Source: Clostridium sp. Ade.TY
Lineage (GTDB): Bacteria > Bacillota > Clostridia > Clostridiales > Clostridiaceae
DNA: 64,000 nt
Direction: 5' to 3'
NCBI RefSeq assembly: GCF_000498355.1
Contig: NZ_AVSV01000028.1
Location: 1-64,000, forward strand
Shown here: positions 55,143 through 64,000 of the stretch, one piece after another
How the letters are laid out: every line of letters begins with the position of its first letter
Position numbering within the stretch: position 1 is the first letter of the stretch
Notes under the pieces: model-generated
What the model was told of the DNA's origin: nothing
Database searches by the model: none
Seen by the model: only the letters and a program-made list of their open reading frames with translations
Program-made: the position numbers and the translations under genes

Positions 55143-55988
55143 TTATCCTTTTATTCCACCAATATTTATACCTTCAGTTAATTTTTTATGGAATATTGAA
55201 TAAATTATCATAGTCGGTATCATAACTATAACCATTCCAGCAAACATTGCTCCCCAGTCTGTTGCAAACTTTTGTACTTCCATTAAGTTTTGAAGTCCAA
55301 CTGGAAGTGTTTTTTTAGCATCTGTCATTATAAATGTTATTGCAAGGGCATATTCATTCCAAAAAGCCATAAAATTAAATATTAAAACAGTTATTATTCC
55401 AGGCTTTGCAAGAGGTACTATAACTTTAATAAGTGTTTTAAAGTAAGAGCATCCATCAATCATTGCTGCCTCTTCATAATCTTTTGGTATGCCTTGCATA
55501 AATCCAATAAGCATATATGTTGCAAAAGGAGTATGCAACACTGCATAAACTAAACTTAAAGCAATCAAATTATCCAAAAGCTTTAAATTATTTAAAACTA
55601 AAAATAATGGAACTATTATGTATACAGCTTGAATAAATAATCCAGCCATATAACTATTTTTTATAAAATTTGCTCCAATAAATTTATATCTTGATAATGC
55701 ATAAGCTGATGGTATTACTAAAATCATTAAAAATATTAATGATAATACTGTAACAAAAATTGAATTTAAAAAGTAATCTCCCATATTAGATTTAGTAAAT
55801 GCATTTATATAATTATCAAAGTGAAGAGATTCTGGCAAAGACCATGGGTTTGCATAAAATTCCTTAGTTGTTTTTAAAGATGATATTAAAGTCCATATTA
55901 AAGGTAATATAACTATTAAACTACCAATCATCATAACAATTCTTAATATCCACGTTTTAATTCTATCTTTTTTATTTGATACAGCCAT
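55143..55988 (-). CDS. carbohydrate ABC transporter permease (CUT1, MalG-like)
   Basis: A 281-residue inner-membrane permease with six helices. The EAA loop is YEEAAMIDGCSYFKTLIKVI (about 176-195). It is the second permease of a CUT1-class sugar importer, paired with the gene upstream. Start ATG after GGGGGTGATTGA; 11 bases separate it from the first permease gene. Substrate is inferred from the locus to be a Gal-HexNAc type oligosaccharide, possibly sulfated. Confidence 0.92.
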   Translation of the reverse strand: MAVSNKKDRIKTWILRIVMMIGSLIVILPLIWTLISSLKTTKEFYANPWSLPESLHFDNYINAFTKSNMGDYFLNSIFVTVLSLIFLMILVIPSAYALSRYKFIGANFIKNSYMAGLFIQAVYIIVPLFLVLNNLKLLDNLIALSLVYAVLHTPFATYMLIGFMQGIPKDYEEAAMIDGCSYFKTLIKVIVPLAKPGIITVLIFNFMAFWNEYALAITFIMTDAKKTLPVGLQNLMEVQKFATDWGAMFAGMVIVMIPTMIIYSIFHKKLTEGINIGGIKG

Positions 55989-55999
55989 TCAATCACCCC

Positions 56000-56908
56000 C
56001 TATGCACTTTCCTTTTTATCAGATATTTTATTCATAATTAAAGCTAGTCCAACTGCCACAACAAAAACAACTACTCCTATTGCCATTGCATAGCCATAAT
56101 TTGAATTAGTAAATGCTTGCTTATACATATATGTTAATAAAACTTCAGAATTGCCATCTGGTCCACCTTTTGTCATTACGGTTACAAATATAAAACTTAA
56201 ATTAAACACACCTGTAATATAAAAAGCAAAGGTAACTCTTACAATTTCCCAAAGCATAGGTATTGTTACATATCTAAACTTTTGCCAAAATGTTGCTCCT
56301 TCAATATCTGCAACTTCATAAAGTTCTGGCGATATACTATCAAGACCAGCCATGTAAATTACCATATAATATCCAACAGCCTGCCAAACCATTGCCATAA
56401 CTATTGCCATAAGTACAGTTTTTGAATCTCCAAGCCATGCATGAGCTAAATGTTCAAGTCCTAATTTATTAAAAAAAGAATTTAATATACCAATTGATGG
56501 ATCATAAATATAAGTAAATAAAACCCCAATTACAACCATTGATAATATGTTTGGAAAGAAAAATACTAATCTATAGAAATTTTTTTCTTTTAATTTTCCT
56601 TGTGTAAGTAAAACAGCTAGCAATAATGCAAATACTATAGTTATAGCAGGAAATGCTATCATTATTACTAATGTATTTTTAAGTGCTTGCCAAAATTTTT
56701 CATCAGTAAATAATGTTTCAAAATTTTTAAGTCCTATAAATTCAGGATTTGAAGATAAACCACTCCATTTATAAAATGACATACTAAAACCTTTTATAAG
56801 AGGATACACTAAAAACCCTAAAAATAATAGAAAAGCAGGCAGTACACTTAAAGCTAAAAATATATTTCTTTTTTTATTTTTGCTATTATATTTTTGTTTA
56901 ACTAACAT
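56000..56908 (-). CDS. carbohydrate ABC transporter permease (CUT1, MalF-like)
   Basis: A 302-residue permease with six helices after a short N-terminal segment. The EAA loop is YEVADIEGATFWQKFRYVTI (about 200-219), and the N-terminal family block is LVYPLIKGFSMSFYKWSG. It forms the channel together with the next gene product. No ATPase gene is present in the locus, so a shared MsmK/UgpC-type ATPase encoded elsewhere is needed, as is common for clostridial CUT1 systems. Start ATG after GGGGGGAAGCAA. Confidence 0.92.
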   Translation of the reverse strand: MLVKQKYNSKNKKRNIFLALSVLPAFLLFLGFLVYPLIKGFSMSFYKWSGLSSNPEFIGLKNFETLFTDEKFWQALKNTLVIMIAFPAITIVFALLLAVLLTQGKLKEKNFYRLVFFFPNILSMVVIGVLFTYIYDPSIGILNSFFNKLGLEHLAHAWLGDSKTVLMAIVMAMVWQAVGYYMVIYMAGLDSISPELYEVADIEGATFWQKFRYVTIPMLWEIVRVTFAFYITGVFNLSFIFVTVMTKGGPDGNSEVLLTYMYKQAFTNSNYGYAMAIGVVVFVVAVGLALIMNKISDKKESA

Positions 56909-56943
56909 TTGCTTCCCCCCATTATTTTATCTTTTATTTATAA

Positions 56944-56974
56944 ATAATAAGGGGGAAACTATTCCCCCTATTAT
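56944..56974 (-). terminator. hairpin between binding-protein and permease genes
   Basis: Stem AATAGGGGGAA / TTCCCCCTTATT on the minus strand between the solute-binding-protein and permease genes, with no strong T run. This is the usual place for an mRNA-stabilising or attenuating hairpin that makes the binding protein more abundant than the permeases. Confidence 0.6.
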
Positions 56975-56983
56975 AAATTTAAA

Positions 56984-58339
56984 TTACTCCATAACTTCTC
57001 TAAGTTTAGCATCTGCTTTTTCTAATTGATCTGCCCACTTATCAGCTGTAAGTTCTCCATTCATTATTGAACTAACTGGATTAAATATTTCATCTTTAAT
57101 ATTGATTTCTGTTTGACCTGTAGTTGCAAATGATAATGTTATTGGCTTAACACCTTCATTAAATACTTGGAATGATTCGTAATTTGACTTAGGTAAGAAT
57201 TCTTTAGCAAGTTCTAAACCATTCTTAGTTGGAATAACTCCACCTGATTTTTCAGCATTTAACTTAATATTTTCATCTTCATATTGATATAATAAGAATT
57301 TCTTAGCAAGCTCAACATTTTTAGAATCTTTTGGTATATACATTTGTTCTATCATAGTTGTTGCATATCTATCTTGTCCTTCTTTAAACACCGGTGGAGC
57401 TATAAATCCAAATGAAAATCCTTTTTCAGGTATTGCATCTTTCATTTCTCCTTCAAACCAGTTACCATTTGGTATAAATAAAGCTTTTCCATTTAAAAAC
57501 TCTGTTTGAGCTTGTGTATGGCTCATAGCAACAGTTCCATCCATTAAATAGCCTTTTTTAGCTATTGTTTCAAAAATTTCAAGAGCTTTTTTTGCTCCTT
57601 CTGATTTCCATGCACCTTCCTTATAATTTAATACATCTTTAAGAGCTCCTTCTCCACCAGCTGATGCTATAGCTGGATATAACATAGCTTCCACATATCC
57701 TGGAGCCATTCCTTGATAAGTAAACAATGCTTTTCCATCTTTTTTAGCAGCATCATTTAAAGCATAAAACTCATCCCATGTTTTTGGTTCTTTTAAACCT
57801 TTCTCTTCAAAATATGTCTTGTTATACCAAAGACCTGTTAAATTATAATAAAGTGGAGCTAAATGGATTTTACTATCTCCATAAGGTGCTGTTAAAGGAG
57901 TATCTAAGAATCCATCCATAATTTTATCTTTTAATACAGTTCCATCTGATAACTTCATGTCAAAAACATCAGTTATATCTGTTAAAGCCTTATCTTTTAT
58001 TAAAGCTTCAGTTAATCCTGATGGATCTCCAGTTTTTAAGTAAACAAAATCTGGTGAGTTTCCTGATGCTATTTTAGGTCTTATAATGTCTCCAATTTTA
58101 GGATTACATTCTAAGTTAACTTTAACACCTGGATTTTTTTCTTCAAATCCTTTTGCAACTGCCTCCCAATACTCTTTTCCAAAACCACCTTCAAAAACAG
58201 CTACATTTAATACTTGTTCTTCTCCTTCTGCCGGTTTACCGTCAGTTTTTGAAGCACTATTCCCACAACCTGCAAATAATGACAATCCAATTGTTGCAGT
58301 TGCTAAAAGAGTTAGCATTTTGATACTTCTCTTTTTCAT
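56984..58339 (-). CDS. extracellular sugar-binding lipoprotein (CUT1 ABC)
   Basis: A 451-residue solute-binding lipoprotein. A signal peptide ends in a lipobox with the acylated cysteine at residue 25 (SLFAGC), anchoring the protein outside the membrane. The mature part is a family 1 binding protein: EKNPGVKVNLECNPKIGD, LAPLYYNLTGLWYNKTYFEE and the hinge FLNGKALFIPNGNWFEGEM. It captures an oligosaccharide for the two permeases. Start ATG after AAGGGGGAAATAAA. A cre-like site lies in the 122-base gap upstream. Ligand inferred, not seen. Confidence 0.92.
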   Translation of the reverse strand: MKKRSIKMLTLLATATIGLSLFAGCGNSASKTDGKPAEGEEQVLNVAVFEGGFGKEYWEAVAKGFEEKNPGVKVNLECNPKIGDIIRPKIASGNSPDFVYLKTGDPSGLTEALIKDKALTDITDVFDMKLSDGTVLKDKIMDGFLDTPLTAPYGDSKIHLAPLYYNLTGLWYNKTYFEEKGLKEPKTWDEFYALNDAAKKDGKALFTYQGMAPGYVEAMLYPAIASAGGEGALKDVLNYKEGAWKSEGAKKALEIFETIAKKGYLMDGTVAMSHTQAQTEFLNGKALFIPNGNWFEGEMKDAIPEKGFSFGFIAPPVFKEGQDRYATTMIEQMYIPKDSKNVELAKKFLLYQYEDENIKLNAEKSGGVIPTKNGLELAKEFLPKSNYESFQVFNEGVKPITLSFATTGQTEINIKDEIFNPVSSIMNGELTADKWADQLEKADAKLREVME

Positions 58340-58401
58340 TTTATTTCCCCCTTAAATACCTTTAAATTTTAATTTTATTTTAATTACAAATAAATATTAT
58401 C

Positions 58402-58416
58402 ATTAATCGTTTTCAT
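58402..58416 (-). promoter_or_regulatory. cre-like site (CcpA operator) before the ABC operon
   Basis: The minus-strand ATGAAAACGATTAAT matches the catabolite-responsive element consensus WTGNAANCGNWNNCW at all fixed positions but one (A for C at position 14). It lies 63-77 bases before the start of the binding-protein gene, in its promoter region, so CcpA control of the importer and sulfatase is plausible. Confidence 0.55.
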
Positions 58417-58461
58417 TTAATATAAACTCAATTTACAATAATATGGAATATTTTTACGTAA

Positions 58462-60045
58462 TTACACAAAGCACTTTTTTTTAAATTCACTTGGATTAAT
58501 TCCATAAAATTTTTTAAATAATTTATTAAAATAAAATTGATCATCTATCCCAACCATTAAAGAGGCTTGTTTTACCATTATATCTTTCTTTGAAAGCAAC
58601 TCTAGAGCTTTATTCATTTTTCTTTCATTAATAAAATATGTTATATTTTTACCCGTTTCATTTTTAAATATTCTACTTAAATAACTTTCATTCATATTTA
58701 CTTTTTTAGCTAACATAGTAAGAGAAATTTTTTTATCTATATTTTTATCTATATAATCTACAATAATTTCTATTTCTCTTCTATATGTTTTGTTATTTTC
58801 TTTTATCCAACTTTCTATATCAATAAACTCTTTATATAAATACTCTTCAAGACTACTTATATATTTACACTTATCTATCTCTTTTCTTATTTCATTAAAC
58901 TTATCAGCTTTTTTAATCCCCTTTTGAATTTCATATCCTTCTATATTTGAAAATATAAATTTAAATATCTCCTTTATATCATTAGGATTACAATTGTTTT
59001 CAATAGAATATTTCAATATTTTTTTGCAAAGCTCATAATTTTTTTTAAAATTTCTTTCCCTTATATTTTTTATTATTTCCATTGGATAAGTTATAGCTGT
59101 ATAATCTATTTCCTTAAAATCATTTGCCTTTTCACAATCTATAAGTGAATTTTCACCTAAATAAAAACTAAGCTCAAATAAATTTATAGTTTCTTTAAAA
59201 CATTTTTTAAAATTTTTTAATCCTTTATAGCATTTTGATAATACTATAGTAATTGTTATATTTAAGTATTGATTAATATTTTTAGAAATATAATTGTTAA
59301 TTTGTATTAAACTATCCTCTTTTAGATTATAAAAAATTATTATTCCACTATGATTATTTATAAAAATTATTTTGTAATTTAAATCTTTTGAAATTGACTC
59401 TTCAATTATATTTCTTATATTTATTTTTAAATTAGATTTTTCTTTTATTTTACTATTATAAATTTTCCTAATATTATCTACATTAAAATAACTTATTTTA
59501 TAATTATCTTCTAATATGTTGCTAATACCTGCATTTCTTATTGACTTAATAAACTCATTATCTTCGATTTCATTATATTTTTTTATAAAATTAAGATTAT
59601 TTTTAAATTCCTCTGTATCAAATACTTCTATTTCCTTATTTTCTATCTCTTTTACTTCTTTATTTAAATTACATTTATCATCTTTTACTTGTTTTACAAT
59701 ATCCTCTATATCTTTTCTTTCAATAGTAACTTTTAATAAATAATCAAAAGCTCCTTCTTTCATTGCCATTCTGACCAATTCATAATCACCATGATTACTA
59801 AGAACTACTATTTTACTTAAAATTTTTCTCTTTTTTATTTCTTTTATAAATGATATACCATCTAAATTTGGCATCTTTAAATCTGTTATTATAAGATCTG
59901 CATACTCATTTTCTAATTTTTTTAATGCCTCAATACCATCTTTTTCGTATCCAATAACTTTACAGCCTAACCCTTCCCAATCAACTATATTTCTCATTGC
60001 AATTCTAATAAGTCTTTCATCATCCACTATTAAAACCTTAATCAT
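58462..60045 (-). CDS. YesN-type response regulator (receiver + AraC HTH)
   Basis: A 527-residue response regulator. The receiver domain covers about 1-120 with the phosphoacceptor D55 in LIITDLKMPNLDGISFI and the conserved acidic pair D8-D9. A long central region (about 130-420) of the YesN type lacks recognised motifs, and the AraC-type DNA-binding domain occupies the last 100 residues (ISLTMLAKKVNMNESYLSRI and FYFNKLFKKFYGINPSEFKK). It most likely activates the adjacent importer genes, as YesM/YesN pairs usually do for sugars. Start ATG 60045 after GAGGATGGGG; it overlaps the kinase gene by eight bases. Confidence 0.93.
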   Translation of the reverse strand: MIKVLIVDDERLIRIAMRNIVDWEGLGCKVIGYEKDGIEALKKLENEYADLIITDLKMPNLDGISFIKEIKKRKILSKIVVLSNHGDYELVRMAMKEGAFDYLLKVTIERKDIEDIVKQVKDDKCNLNKEVKEIENKEIEVFDTEEFKNNLNFIKKYNEIEDNEFIKSIRNAGISNILEDNYKISYFNVDNIRKIYNSKIKEKSNLKINIRNIIEESISKDLNYKIIFINNHSGIIIFYNLKEDSLIQINNYISKNINQYLNITITIVLSKCYKGLKNFKKCFKETINLFELSFYLGENSLIDCEKANDFKEIDYTAITYPMEIIKNIRERNFKKNYELCKKILKYSIENNCNPNDIKEIFKFIFSNIEGYEIQKGIKKADKFNEIRKEIDKCKYISSLEEYLYKEFIDIESWIKENNKTYRREIEIIVDYIDKNIDKKISLTMLAKKVNMNESYLSRIFKNETGKNITYFINERKMNKALELLSKKDIMVKQASLMVGIDDQFYFNKLFKKFYGINPSEFKKKCFV

Positions 60046-61750
60046 AAACCCCATCCTCATCAAAATTATTTGGAAGTATTATTTTTACACAAGTCCCATT
60101 TAAAACTTTGCTTTTTAATTCTACTTTTGCCTTTTTCCCATAGGTTAACTTAATTCTTTCATATACATTTTTATAACCAACACCCGATAACTTCCCATTT
60201 TCATCATTACTTTTATTGTTATAATCAAATCCTTTTCCATTATCTTTTATTGTTATTTCTAAAAATTTTTCACCGCTTTTTATCTCAATATCTATCTTTT
60301 GTCCTTCTTTATCCTCATCAAAGCCATGAAGTATTGAATTTTCTATTATTGGCTGAAGTATAAATTTTATTATTTTTTTATTATAATCTTTTTCGCAAAT
60401 ATTATAATTTACATCAAAAGAATCCCCATATCTTAATTTCTGAATAACTATATAATTTTTAATATTATCTATTTCTTCTCTTATTGTTATAAATTCATTT
60501 GAATTTACAATAGTATTTCTAAGTAATTTTGCAAGTGCATTTAAGCCATCAGAAACTGACATATCTTCATTCATAATTGCAATCCACTTTAATGTATTTA
60601 AAGTATTAAATAAAAAATGAGGATTTATTTGAGCTTGCAACATATTTATTTCTGATTTTCGCTTTAAAGTTTGTTCATATTTAACTTTTATTATTAAACT
60701 ATTTATCTCGTCTACCAAACTATTAAATTGTCTAGATAAAGTTCCTATTTCATCTTTGCTATCATCTATTAATTTTGTTTTAAATTTACCTTCTATAAAA
60801 GATTCCATACAGTTTGATAATTTATATATAGGTATATATATACTTCTGTATATGTATTTTGATATTATTATAAAAAATATTGTAAATATTAAAACTACTA
60901 TTCCTAAAACTATAATCACATTTATTAATTGCCTTAAGAAATTGCTATAATTTATAAGAGTTACTACTTTCCAATCAAACTTTTCTACATTTTTATATTT
61001 TGATATATATCTTATATCTCCAATTATTGTTTTATCACCTTGTAGCTCTATTTTTTCTTTATAATTTACCGGAAGTTCACCAAATAAATACTTATTATTT
61101 TCATCTAATATAATAGTTGACGTGGAATTACTTAAAGATTTGTTTAAAAAGGATTTTGTAAAAGATTGCTCATTTAAGGCAACAAAAATATATCCTAAAA
61201 TATTTTTACTTAAAGGATCTTTAATTGTCCTAGCCATTGATATAACACCTTGTCCATCTATTTGAGTATGAAACCATATAGTCTTTCCTATATTTTCTCT
61301 AGCCATAAAAGTATATCGAAGTACATCATTTTTATTAAAATACTTAAATCCTTGAGTATATAATATACTTAGGTCCTTTGTTAATATTTCTACCTCTCCT
61401 GCACTTGATAAAAGATGTAATTTTGAATATAAAAAATTATTTAATTTATTTGAAAAATTATGTCTCTCAATGGCTGTCATAACATTTGAATTTCTAAGTC
61501 CATAATATATTAAAGGAGACATTAATACCTCATCTAATTGTTGCTCAAACTTTTCTATATTTAAGTCAATATTTTCATCAATTATGTTAAGCATCTCAGT
61601 AGAATAGTCATTCATATTATTTTTTATCATTATTTTACTTTGCTTTACGCATATAAAAAACAAAAATATCATTGATAATATTGGTATTATAGAAAATCCT
61701 AATATAAGTCTCTTTTTTATACTTACATTTCTTATTTTCTCATTTAACAT
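60038..61750 (-). CDS. YesM-type sensor histidine kinase
   Basis: A 570-residue membrane sensor kinase of the YesM/LytS-like (His_kinase) class. Membrane helices at about 16-36 and 278-302 enclose an extracytoplasmic sensor domain of about 240 residues. A HAMP segment follows (SFIEGKFKTKLIDDSKDEIG), then the phosphoacceptor histidine in LQAQINPHFLFNTLNTL and a HATPase domain with ITIKDNGKGFDYNN and SGVGYKNVYERIKL. The sensed signal is presumably the imported sugar or its bound binding protein. Start ATG 61750 after AAAGGGTGGGATAT. The 8-base overlap with the response regulator shows translational coupling. Confidence 0.93.
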   Translation of the reverse strand: MLNEKIRNVSIKKRLILGFSIIPILSMIFLFFICVKQSKIMIKNNMNDYSTEMLNIIDENIDLNIEKFEQQLDEVLMSPLIYYGLRNSNVMTAIERHNFSNKLNNFLYSKLHLLSSAGEVEILTKDLSILYTQGFKYFNKNDVLRYTFMARENIGKTIWFHTQIDGQGVISMARTIKDPLSKNILGYIFVALNEQSFTKSFLNKSLSNSTSTIILDENNKYLFGELPVNYKEKIELQGDKTIIGDIRYISKYKNVEKFDWKVVTLINYSNFLRQLINVIIVLGIVVLIFTIFFIIISKYIYRSIYIPIYKLSNCMESFIEGKFKTKLIDDSKDEIGTLSRQFNSLVDEINSLIIKVKYEQTLKRKSEINMLQAQINPHFLFNTLNTLKWIAIMNEDMSVSDGLNALAKLLRNTIVNSNEFITIREEIDNIKNYIVIQKLRYGDSFDVNYNICEKDYNKKIIKFILQPIIENSILHGFDEDKEGQKIDIEIKSGEKFLEITIKDNGKGFDYNNKSNDENGKLSGVGYKNVYERIKLTYGKKAKVELKSKVLNGTCVKIILPNNFDEDGVYD

Positions 61751-61827
61751 ATATCCCACCCTTTAAACACCCATTATTAACTAATATAACATATTATATA
61801 TTTTTTTACAAAATTTACTTTTTGTTA

Positions 61828-61863
61828 ATAATAAAAGGGATTACTTAAAAGTAATCCCTTAAA
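61828..61863 (-). terminator. GH112 gene terminator
   Basis: Perfect 12-bp stem AAGGGATTACTT / AAGTAATCCCTT with a 2-base loop and T run on the minus strand, directly after the phosphorylase stop. The two-component genes therefore need their own promoter in 61751-61827. Confidence 0.85.
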
Positions 61864-61865
61864 AT

Positions 61866-64000
61866 TTATTTATATTCAACCCATTTCATTTCCATAGGTT
61901 CTAATTTAATATTCTCTAAAATTTCTCCATTTATAAAAAGATTAGTTTCTTGAACTTCTCTAGTGTTATTTATAACAGCTATTTTCCCTATATTTTCAAA
62001 ACACGCACATTCGGTATTTACATTTGAAACATAGTATTTTTTCATTTCTTCTTCTTTATTAGCTGCAAAATAAATAGCTCTTAAAAGCAATCTACAATTT
62101 TGAGGTGTATATGGAAGTCCTGCAAAATAAACACTTCTACCTTTTCCAAATTTATTTACAACTAACTCTGAATATTCTTTATTCATAGATAAAACTTGAT
62201 AATTATCTCCTTTAGCATATACTCCATCCATACCTTCACCAAAATCTAAATCTTCTTTTATATCTTCAAGAAGAAAATGTTCTTTATCTACCTTATTATA
62301 TTTTCTAGTACTAAGTGAAAATCCAATCTCTTTATCTACACCAAGTATATCATCTAACTGAAAATATCTACCCTCATATTGACATGCAGTTGGTTCTCCA
62401 ACTCCAATAAATCCACCACCATTATATATCCATTCTCTTATTTTAGTAACTACCTCTAAATCTTTCCAATGCTCTCCTCCACTCCATGAAGTATAAGCAC
62501 TTCCAGCATTTATAATTACTTTAGCATCCATTGGTATTCCATAAGTTTTTATATCGTCAAAACTTATGAATTCAACATCAACAGGCATTCCACTTAAACA
62601 TTCAATAACACCAACATATGAGTAAATTTCTCTATACCAAAGTGCATGTGCAACTTGATTTGTTTGCCAAGTTCTAAGTTTTCCCCAAGCATTTAATACA
62701 CAAACCTTTAATGAAGCATAAGCCTTTTCTCCATTTATAGTATTATGAATTTCTCTAAATTCATTGCATATCTTTTCAACTTCATCTACAAACTCTGGAA
62801 AATCTTTAGTAAGACCTAAATATCCACCATAACCTATTCTATTAAGAGGTTTTCTAATGATTGCTCTTCTTGCTTGTAGCCAGTTTTCTTGACCTTCTTT
62901 AACAGGATTCCCACCTTCTTTAAATACATCTGGGAAAAAATAAGGTAAAAATCTTCCTTCTGTATACTTGACTCCAGGTATATCACTTATCATTCTCATT
63001 GTAGCTCCATTTCCTACAGAACCAACAACAGCATCTAATCCTATCTCTTCAAAATATTTTCCATATGGTTCAGTTCCAATCCAATTGTCACCTAGAAACA
63101 TCATTGCTTCTTTTCCTTTTTCATGACACATATCAACCATTTTTTTAGCTAAAGTGGATGTCCATTTTGATTGAAAATCTATATAATCTTTAAATTCTTT
63201 AGTTGGAACTCTAAATGGAGAATTATAATAGCCTTCATCAACTATATCTTCTGATTTTAATTTATAACCTTTTTCTTTTTCAAAATCATCCATTGCTTTA
63301 GGACTTACTGAAGAACTATATCCAAACCAATCAACAAATTTTTCTTTTCCAATCTCATTAAAACATAATGTAAAATGATGAAAAAACGTAGTAAATCTAA
63401 CAACATCTATATCTTTATTTTCATCTAACCATTTTTCTAAAAGTTTTAACATATGCTTTTGTGATTTTGGTTGTCTACAATCATATGGTATTTCATGAGG
63501 TTTGTCTCCCCAATTATTTGTAATATGGTTATACATTTGAGTCGGATCCCAAATCATATACACTAAAAAGTTTACCGTGTACTTATGCCAAAGATTACAA
63601 TTTTTTATAATTACCTTATTATTTTCTTTATCAAATTCCCATTTATTATTTTCTAAAACTTTTCCTGTTGTTCTATCATAAACTTCCCAATATTTTTTTT
63701 CATCATGAATTTTATCAACATCAAATTGTTCTTTAAAATACCCCTTTAATAAATCAATCTCTATATTTTTTTCAGTTGCAACTACAGGTTCTGACATTAA
63801 ATAAAGCTGTTGAACTTCATCCATATTTTCTTTTATAAATTCTTGGTCATTTCTAGTTGTTAAGTATGTACTATAATTTCTCATACCTAACTTTTCTATT
63901 TCATCTCCAAGCTTTGTTCCATCACAATCTCTAATTGCATCTGCTCCCCATCTTTTTATTATTTCCTTTATATAATCATTCATTCCCTTATCTGTTGGTA
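61866..64000 (-). CDS. GH112 1,3-beta-galactosyl-N-acetylhexosamine phosphorylase (5' end cut by window)
   Basis: A glycoside hydrolase family 112 phosphorylase that cleaves Gal-beta-1,3-GalNAc or -GlcNAc with phosphate into galactose 1-phosphate and the free hexosamine, in the cytoplasm. Family blocks: IIKRWGADAIRDCDGTKLGD near the start, FTTFFHHFTLCFNEIGKEKF, FRVPTKEFKDYIDFQSKWT, PGVKYTEGRFLPYFFPD and LRTWQTNQVAHALWYREIY. A GH112 galacto-N-biose phosphorylase has been characterised in C. perfringens. The reading frame stays open from the ATG at 63983 to the window edge and adds PTDKG, matching the family N-terminus (TLPTD-type), so the true start lies beyond 64000. GNB versus lacto-N-biose preference cannot be told from sequence. 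Confidence 0.95.
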   Translation of the reverse strand, partial: PTDKGMNDYIKEIIKRWGADAIRDCDGTKLGDEIEKLGMRNYSTYLTTRNDQEFIKENMDEVQQLYLMSEPVVATEKNIEIDLLKGYFKEQFDVDKIHDEKKYWEVYDRTTGKVLENNKWEFDKENNKVIIKNCNLWHKYTVNFLVYMIWDPTQMYNHITNNWGDKPHEIPYDCRQPKSQKHMLKLLEKWLDENKDIDVVRFTTFFHHFTLCFNEIGKEKFVDWFGYSSSVSPKAMDDFEKEKGYKLKSEDIVDEGYYNSPFRVPTKEFKDYIDFQSKWTSTLAKKMVDMCHEKGKEAMMFLGDNWIGTEPYGKYFEEIGLDAVVGSVGNGATMRMISDIPGVKYTEGRFLPYFFPDVFKEGGNPVKEGQENWLQARRAIIRKPLNRIGYGGYLGLTKDFPEFVDEVEKICNEFREIHNTINGEKAYASLKVCVLNAWGKLRTWQTNQVAHALWYREIYSYVGVIECLSGMPVDVEFISFDDIKTYGIPMDAKVIINAGSAYTSWSGGEHWKDLEVVTKIREWIYNGGGFIGVGEPTACQYEGRYFQLDDILGVDKEIGFSLSTRKYNKVDKEHFLLEDIKEDLDFGEGMDGVYAKGDNYQVLSMNKEYSELVVNKFGKGRSVYFAGLPYTPQNCRLLLRAIYFAANKEEEMKKYYVSNVNTECACFENIGKIAVINNTREVQETNLFINGEILENIKLEPMEMKWVEYK

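Overview
The window is AT-rich DNA from a spore-forming, low-GC Firmicute, most likely a Clostridium sensu stricto (cluster I) species near C. perfringens or C. baratii. This is inferred from the base composition, the sporulation genes (yunB, yqfC, yqfD, a CotS-like gene), the type B RNase P RNA on the minus strand, pyruvate phosphate dikinase and protein similarity recalled from memory. No search was run. No tRNA, 5S/16S/23S rRNA, CRISPR array, insertion sequence or intact prophage was seen.

Region 1 (1-13 kb) holds housekeeping and envelope genes, mostly as short transcription units that face each other across strong bidirectional terminators: yebC, a nucleotidyltransferase/MocR/YigZ gene set, hflX (with an added N-terminal JAMM-like domain), hpt, yunB, a class A penicillin-binding protein, an AGCS amino-acid symporter and a PepSY-domain protein. 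Region 2 (13-30 kb) holds a YtxH/DUF948 pair, a GNAT/DJ-1 fusion, a regulator-potABCD polyamine operon, ndk, acyP, a second AGCS symporter under a tandem glycine riboswitch, a Cof-type phosphatase, a D-2-hydroxyacid dehydrogenase, an orphan DUF1667 protein, TraX, a PrmA paralogue, a coiled-coil/3D-domain wall protein, a phage-lysin-like amidase and a small gene broken by one in-frame stop.

Region 3 (30-53.5 kb) is the conserved Firmicute macromolecular-synthesis block, almost all on the minus strand: rnpB, nif3-like, trmK, rpoD, dnaG, dgt, then ppdK-ccpN, DUF4342, recO, era, cdd, dgkA-PAP2, ybeY, pgpH, yqfD, yqfC, yqeY, rpsU, hinT, mtaB, rsmE, prmA. It joins replication priming, the primary sigma factor, ribosome assembly, c-di-AMP turnover and carbon-flow control.

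Region 4 (53.6-64 kb) is an accessory carbohydrate locus immediately upstream of prmA, where relatives usually carry hrcA-grpE-dnaK-dnaJ. In transcription order it encodes a GH112 beta-galactosyl-N-acetylhexosamine phosphorylase (its 5' end runs off the window), a YesM/YesN two-component system, a sugar ABC importer (binding protein plus two permeases, no ATPase) and a sulfatase without signal peptide. A cre-like site precedes the importer. The simplest reading is import of sulfated, mucin-type Gal-beta-1,3-HexNAc oligosaccharides, cytoplasmic desulfation and phosphorolysis. This is the most notable system in the window, though its parts belong to known families.
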